Assembly (NCBI GenBank): GCA_902781745.1
Contig: CACZKM010000016.1
Coordinates: 1 to 64,000, forward strand
Direction of reading: 5' to 3'
Source of the DNA: Oscillospiraceae bacterium
GTDB taxonomy: Bacteria > Bacillota > Clostridia > Oscillospirales > Oscillospiraceae
DNA length: 64,000 nucleotides
Below are positions 60,033-64,000 of the stretch, in pieces. Within the stretch, counting starts at the first letter, position 1. Each line of letters opens with the position of its first letter. The position numbers were made by a program, and so were the translations under genes. The notes beneath the pieces were generated by a model. The model did not search any database and was not told where the DNA came from. It was given only the letters and a program-made list of their open reading frames with translations.

Positions 60033-60067
60033 AAAACCGGCGGACGCCACGGGCTCCGTCGGTTTTT
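60033..60067 (+). terminator. Terminator after the M23 gene
   Basis: AAAACCGGCGGA/TCCGTCGGTTTT stem (one mismatch) and T run. Confidence 0.75.
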
Positions 60068-60068
60068 C

Positions 60069-60097
60069 TTGACTTTTCCCGCCGGATACGGTTCAAT
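60069..60097 (+). promoter_or_regulatory. Weak promoter candidate for the MBL-fold gene
   Basis: TTGACT (60069-60074), 17 bp, TTCAAT (60092-60097), directly after the terminator. Confidence 0.4.
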
Positions 60098-60145
60098 AAG
60101 GGTAACAGCCTGGGGAAATGCCCCATGGAAAAAGGAGAATGCAGC

Positions 60146-60922
60146 ATGGGTATGAAGATCAGCGTACTGTATCTGGGACACATGGCGTTTCCGAAATTTC
60201 GCCTGGTGGAGACCCCCGACGAGCAGGAGATGGTGAAGTCTCCCGCCGTGGCCATCCTCATCCAGCACCCCACCCTGGGGAACCTGCTCTACGACACGGG
60301 CAACAGCCCGGAGCACCTGACCGCCTATACCAGGGAGATGCTCCACGACTACCCGGTGGTAGACTGTATCTCCATCAAGGACGCCCTGGCGGCCAAGGGG
60401 CTGACCCCCCATGATATCGACCGCATCATCATCTCCCACCTCCACTTCGACCACGCCGGCGGCCTGAAGGACTTCGTGGGCACCAAGGCCATCCGGCACG
60501 TCCTGGTATCCGAGGCCGACCTGAAGGAGGCCTACTTCAAGGTGATGACCGGCCATGGCGGGGCCTACATCCGCTCCCTCTTCGACGTGGAGGGGGTGGG
60601 CTTTGAGACCATCAACGAGACCACGGACCTGGCCCCCGACCTGACCCTCTTCATTCAGGCCGCCCACACCCCCGGAGTCATCGGCATGATCCTGCGGACC
60701 GAGCACAGCGGGACCATCATCACCACCAGCGACACCCTCTACACCGCCGACAGCTATCAAAAGGAGCTCCCCCCCGGCGGCACCATCAACGCCACCACCG
60801 ATGAGTTCTTTGAGAACCTCAGGCGCATCCAGGCCATGGAGAAGGAATACAACGCCACCCTCCTCTTCGGCCACGACTACGACCAGATCATCCAGTGGAG
60901 CGAAAAGGGCTGGATCGACTGA
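60146..60922 (+). CDS. Metallo-beta-lactamase-fold hydrolase (N-acyl homoserine lactonase family)
   Basis: A 258-residue dizinc hydrolase. The HxHxDH motif is SHLHFDHAGG (His98, His100, Asp102, His103), and the other ligands are in AAHTPGVIG, TTSDTLY and LFGHDYDQI. The nearest known relatives are AiiA/AttM-type lactonases, but Gram-positive gut anaerobes carry many such proteins of unknown substrate. ATG 60146 has AAAAAGGAG upstream; the ATG at 60125 does not. Confidence 0.85.
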   Translation: MGMKISVLYLGHMAFPKFRLVETPDEQEMVKSPAVAILIQHPTLGNLLYDTGNSPEHLTAYTREMLHDYPVVDCISIKDALAAKGLTPHDIDRIIISHLHFDHAGGLKDFVGTKAIRHVLVSEADLKEAYFKVMTGHGGAYIRSLFDVEGVGFETINETTDLAPDLTLFIQAAHTPGVIGMILRTEHSGTIITTSDTLYTADSYQKELPPGGTINATTDEFFENLRRIQAMEKEYNATLLFGHDYDQIIQWSEKGWID

Positions 60923-60944
60923 TCCCTGCCGTCATTCCCACACA

Positions 60945-60980
60945 AAAAGGTCGCGCAAAGGTTCTTTGCGTGACTTTTTT
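60945..60980 (+). terminator. Terminator after the MBL-fold gene
   Basis: GTCGCGCAAAG/CTTTGCGTGAC stem (60950-60960 with 60964-60974) followed by six T. Confidence 0.8.
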
Positions 60981-61016
60981 ATGGGGTTCGGCTAGGATAG
61001 GGGCGAGGTGAGGGGA

Positions 61017-61685
61017 ATGACCATCGGAAAAAACATCAAGAAGCTCCGGACCGCCCGGGGCCTGACCCAGGACCAACTGGCGGAACAGCTCTACGTCACC
61101 CGCCAAACCATCTCCAACTGGGAGCGGGGGACCTCCCGCCCGGACCTGGACCAGTTGGAGGCCATCGCCGGGGCTCTGGGGACGGACGTGACCACCCTTC
61201 TCTACGGGACCCGTCCGGCGCAGTCCCCGCCGACGAGCCGGCGGATCGGGGCGGCCGTTCTTCTGCTGGGCCTGGCGGTAATCCTGTGGTTTGTGGGGGC
61301 GCGGCTGCTGTGGCCCTGTGTCCGGCTGTATACGAACCGGACCTACGACTATTCCTTTACGATCCTCTTCCGGGGCGGATACCAGGCCGTGACCGCGATG
61401 CTGCTGGGAGCCGCCCTCCTGGCCCTCATGGCCCTGCGCTGGGACCTCTCTCTGGGGCGGCGGGGCAGGCGGATCGCCGGGATCGCGGGAGGCCTGCTCC
61501 TGGCGGAGACGGCCTTCGTTTGCGCCACCGCCCCCTTCATTCAGCGGATGGCTGACGGCGGTGCCCTCCAGCCGGTGGCCAACCTGACCGTCTGGCTTTC
61601 CCTCAAGGAGGTCAGCGTCCCCCTGGGCCTGCTCTGCGGCGGGGCCCTCTTCCTGGCCCTGAATCCGGCAAGGAAAACCCAGTGA
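61017..61685 (+). CDS. XRE-type transcription regulator with membrane domain
   Basis: A 222-residue protein. The N-terminal helix-turn-helix (about 1-63) reads IGKNIKKLRTARGLTQDQLAEQLYVTRQTISNWERG, followed by about four hydrophobic segments: VLLLGLAVILWFVGA, AMLLGAALLALMALRW, IAGGLLLAETAFVCA and LLCGGALFLAL. Such proteins are thought to sense membrane or wall state and often regulate their own gene. ATG 61017 follows GAGGTGAGGGGA; the GTG at 61008 lies within that site. Confidence 0.88.
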   Translation: MTIGKNIKKLRTARGLTQDQLAEQLYVTRQTISNWERGTSRPDLDQLEAIAGALGTDVTTLLYGTRPAQSPPTSRRIGAAVLLLGLAVILWFVGARLLWPCVRLYTNRTYDYSFTILFRGGYQAVTAMLLGAALLALMALRWDLSLGRRGRRIAGIAGGLLLAETAFVCATAPFIQRMADGGALQPVANLTVWLSLKEVSVPLGLLCGGALFLALNPARKTQ

Positions 61686-61715
61686 GAAACCCACCCCCCG
61701 CCGGGCGTGGGTTTC
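61685..61715 (+). terminator. Hairpin after the XRE gene
   Basis: GAAACCCAC/GTGGGTTTC stem (61685-61693 with 61707-61715); only a weak T tail. Confidence 0.5.
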
Positions 61716-61796
61716 TTGTCGTTCCTGCCGAAAAAATAGACAAAATCATGTTACTTTTTCGTACCAAAATTTAATTTTTGAATCCATCGAAAAGCG

Positions 61797-61825
61797 TTGA
61801 ATTGCGCCGGGGGATATGCTATCCT
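61797..61825 (+). promoter_or_regulatory. Promoter of the AlgI-like/DHHW operon
   Basis: TTGAAT (61797-61802), 17 bp, TATCCT (61820-61825). The leader that follows contains an extended hairpin (about 61840-61897). Confidence 0.65.
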
Positions 61826-61916
61826 TTCCTTACCATTCTTAAAGGATCTCTGAGCGGGCCGCAGGCGTCTCCACGCGGGCCGATCAGAGCTTCTTTAGGG
61901 GAAAGGGGCGCCTGCC

Positions 61917-63353
61917 ATGGTCTTTGCCAGCTTGCTGTTCGTCTTTTTATTTCTGGCGGCAAATATCCTCTCACAATTACTGATCCGATCTGTCAAGGGA
62001 AAGAACATCGCCATGCTTGTCTTCTCCTTGATTTTTTATTCCTGGTCCGGTCCGCGATACCTGATCCTCCTGGTGGGGATGGTCTTCATCTGCTGGGTGG
62101 GCGCGCTGGTCATCCAGGGGATGAGGAGGGAGGACAGGCGGCGAAAAACCGCCCTGGCCGTCACCATCGCCCTGTGCCTGGTGATCCTGGGGATCTTCAA
62201 GTACACCGGCTTCCTGGTGGCCACCTTCTCCGGCCTCTTCCGCGCCGACTGGCCCATCCCCCACATCGTCCTGCCCATCGGCATCTCCTTCTATACCTTC
62301 CAGCTCATCTCCTATGTGGTGGACGTCTACCGGAGGCAGGTGAGGGCCCAGTCCAGCTACTGGATGCTCCTGCTCTACGCCAGCCTCTTCCACCAGTGCA
62401 TCGCCGGCCCCATCGTCCGCTACCAGGACATCCAGCGGGACATCGTCACCCGGAAGCCCACCCTGGCGGAGATCAGCACCGGCGTCACCCGGTTCACCGT
62501 GGGCCTGGCCAAGAAAGCCATCCTGGCCAATGGCTGCGCCGCCATCGCCGACCAGTTCTTCGACCAGGGAGCCGACGCCCTGGCCCAGGTCCCCGCCCTG
62601 GGGATCCTCCTGGCGGCTTTCGCCTTTACCCTGCAAATATATCTGGACTTCTCCGCATACTCTGATATGGCCATCGGCATGGGTCTTATGTGCGGCTTCC
62701 ACTACAAGGAAAACTTCAACTACCCCTACATCTCTCAGAGTATTTCCGAGTTCTGGCGGCGGTGGCACATCTCCCTGGGCAGCTTCTTCCGGGACTATGT
62801 GTACATCCCCCTGGGGGGCAACCGGGTGCCCATGGTCCTCCAGCTCCGCAACCTCTTTGTGGTCTGGTTCCTGACGGGCCTGTGGCACGGGGCAAGCTGG
62901 AACTTCGTCCTGTGGGGCCTCTTCTTCGGGGTCCTCATCGGCATCGAGCGGTTCGTCCTCAAGGGCGCGCTGTCCGGCCTCCCCGCCCCGGTGAAGGCCG
63001 TCGGGGTCTTCCTGCTGGTGATGTTTAGCTGGATCCTCTTCAAGTTCACTGACTTTACCCTGATGGCCACGGCGGTGAAGGGCCTCTTCGGCCTCAACGG
63101 CAACGGCCTGACCAGTGTGGACGTGGCCCTGGCCTTCAAGAACAACGTCTTCTTCCTGATCTTCTGCACCATTGCCTCCACCCCAGTGGGCCGTGGCCTG
63201 CGGAATCTGCTGAAGAACCTCTCCCTCCGCAGCCGGGGCCTTTTCTGGCTCAACGGCGTGGTGGAGATCGCCATCCCCGTGTTCCTGCTGCTTCTGGCGG
63301 CGGCGGCCCTGGCGGGGGACAGCTACAATCCCTTCCTGTACTTTAGATTCTGA
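61917..63353 (+). CDS. MBOAT O-acyltransferase (AlgI/DltB family)
   Basis: A 478-residue polytopic enzyme that moves acyl (usually acetyl) groups across the membrane for transfer to a surface polysaccharide. MBOAT blocks are LPIGISFYTFQLISYVVDVYR, DFSAYSDMAIGMG, SEFWRRWHISLGSFFRDYVY and the catalytic-His region LTGLWHGASWNFVLWGL. AAAGGGGCG precedes the ATG by about 6 bp. The DHHW protein gene follows after 17 bp; such pairs act together (AlgI with AlgJ/X-like partners). Confidence 0.93.
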   Translation: MVFASLLFVFLFLAANILSQLLIRSVKGKNIAMLVFSLIFYSWSGPRYLILLVGMVFICWVGALVIQGMRREDRRRKTALAVTIALCLVILGIFKYTGFLVATFSGLFRADWPIPHIVLPIGISFYTFQLISYVVDVYRRQVRAQSSYWMLLLYASLFHQCIAGPIVRYQDIQRDIVTRKPTLAEISTGVTRFTVGLAKKAILANGCAAIADQFFDQGADALAQVPALGILLAAFAFTLQIYLDFSAYSDMAIGMGLMCGFHYKENFNYPYISQSISEFWRRWHISLGSFFRDYVYIPLGGNRVPMVLQLRNLFVVWFLTGLWHGASWNFVLWGLFFGVLIGIERFVLKGALSGLPAPVKAVGVFLLVMFSWILFKFTDFTLMATAVKGLFGLNGNGLTSVDVALAFKNNVFFLIFCTIASTPVGRGLRNLLKNLSLRSRGLFWLNGVVEIAIPVFLLLLAAAALAGDSYNPFLYFRF

Positions 63354-63370
63354 GAGGAGGGCGCTGCATC

Positions 63371-64000
63371 ATGACAAGAAAAGAACGTGCCCACCTCAAC
63401 GGAATGATCCGGGGCATCAAGATCATGGCCTTCGGGGCTGTGATGGCGGTGATGTGCATCATCGGCCTTCTCCTCTTCCTGCGGCCGGAGACCTCCACCT
63501 TGGAAAAGCGGGACCTGGCCAAGTTCCCGGAGTTCTCCTGGGCTGACTTCGCCGACGGTACCTGGTTCAAGGGGATCGACACCTGGTACGCCGATACCTA
63601 CCCCCTCCGGGAGCCCATGATCGCCGTGAGCCAGAAGCTGGAGAGCCTCTACGGCATCCGGGGCACCCAGATCGTGGACGCCGCCGGCCAGGAGGGCAAT
63701 CTGGTGGCTGACGCCATCCCCGAGAGCGGTGAGGGCCTGGAGGGCCAGGCCGCCCAGATCGAAGATGAGACCGAAGCCGAGACGGCTCCGGTGGAAACAG
63801 AGGAGACCCTCCCCGACGGCACCGTCCGGGACCTGGGCGAGCAGGCCGGCAAGATCTATATCACCGACAACTGCGGCTATCAGCTCTATTACTTCATGGA
63901 GCAGAACAACGCCAACTTCGCCGCCACCATGAACGCCATCTACGACCGGGTGGGGGATAAGGTGAACCTCTACGTCCTGGTGCCTCCCACCAGCTCCGGC
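63371..64000 (+). CDS. DHHW/AlgJ-like protein, 5' part (runs off the window)
   Basis: The first 210 codons of a membrane-anchored extracellular protein: one N-terminal membrane helix (about 15-38), then EKRDLAKFPEFSWADFADGT and GIDTWYADTYPLREPM, the opening of the DHHW/AlgX-like SGNH-type acetylation partner. An acidic, Glu/Thr-rich insert follows (about 120-158). GAGGAGGG precedes the ATG. Its catalytic motifs lie beyond the window edge. It forms an operon with the AlgI-like gene and is expected to place acetyl groups on an exopolysaccharide. Confidence 0.8.
   Translation, partial: MTRKERAHLNGMIRGIKIMAFGAVMAVMCIIGLLLFLRPETSTLEKRDLAKFPEFSWADFADGTWFKGIDTWYADTYPLREPMIAVSQKLESLYGIRGTQIVDAAGQEGNLVADAIPESGEGLEGQAAQIEDETEAETAPVETEETLPDGTVRDLGEQAGKIYITDNCGYQLYYFMEQNNANFAATMNAIYDRVGDKVNLYVLVPPTSSG

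Overview
The window looks like a chromosomal piece of a GC-rich Firmicute, most likely a gut Oscillospiraceae (Flavonifractor/Lawsonibacter/Intestinimonas-like). Protein families are typically clostridial (RqcP, a SpoVB/YtgP-type transporter, DegV, DHHW/AlgI pair, YhaN/YhaO, FMN and THF riboswitches, SleB-type hydrolase, MATE pumps). Third codon positions are strongly G/C, while intergenic DNA is AT-rich with near-consensus sigma-A promoters. No tRNA, rRNA, CRISPR array, transposase or phage module is visible. Almost everything is housekeeping; the accessory content is mainly a family of small palindromic repeats.

Left part (1-16400): punA and mtaD form a nucleoside salvage pair, followed by a SpoVB/YtgP-type transporter, mazG and hup. 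A repeat-rich gap then separates these from lepB-rqcP on the other strand, and a minus-strand unit of a secondary alcohol dehydrogenase, YhaO-like nuclease and short YhaN-like ATPase. A divergent promoter drives an FHA-SEDS fusion protein with its cognate class B PBP. recQ follows on the minus strand.

Middle (16400-33300): a YbaK-type deacylase, a possible small RNA, a DUF1643 protein, a cluster of hairpins, a MATE pump behind a terminator-containing leader (candidate guanidine-IV riboswitch), a DUF975 protein, a second MATE gene coupled to an S-layer-homology protein, and a complete FMN-riboswitch-controlled riboflavin operon (ribD-ribE-ribBA-ribH). The 5' end of ribH has been replaced by a dispersed repeat. 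An ABC-F protein and two transporters (NhaC type, AEC type) follow.

Right part (33300-64000): purB, a Clp ATPase with an abnormal start, a ferredoxin, ddl-murF, an MtnA-like protein, a second ABC-F protein, the run prfA-tsaC-coaE-M18 peptidase-uppP-ftsK, an unrecognised 419-residue protein, a crotonase, a SleB-type hydrolase, a ferredoxin, a VanZ-like protein, folT-folC under a THF riboswitch, a DegV protein, an EnvC-like M23 protein, a metallo-beta-lactamase-fold hydrolase, an XRE membrane regulator, and an AlgI-like acyltransferase with a DHHW protein cut by the window edge.

The most unusual observations are the repeat family and its invasion of ribH; the repeat at a break in the mazG-hup-rqcP neighbourhood; the Clp gene without a normal start codon; the FHA-SEDS/PBP pair; and punA-mtaD plus a distant MtnA-like gene, which could form a methylthioadenosine route through methylthioinosine.
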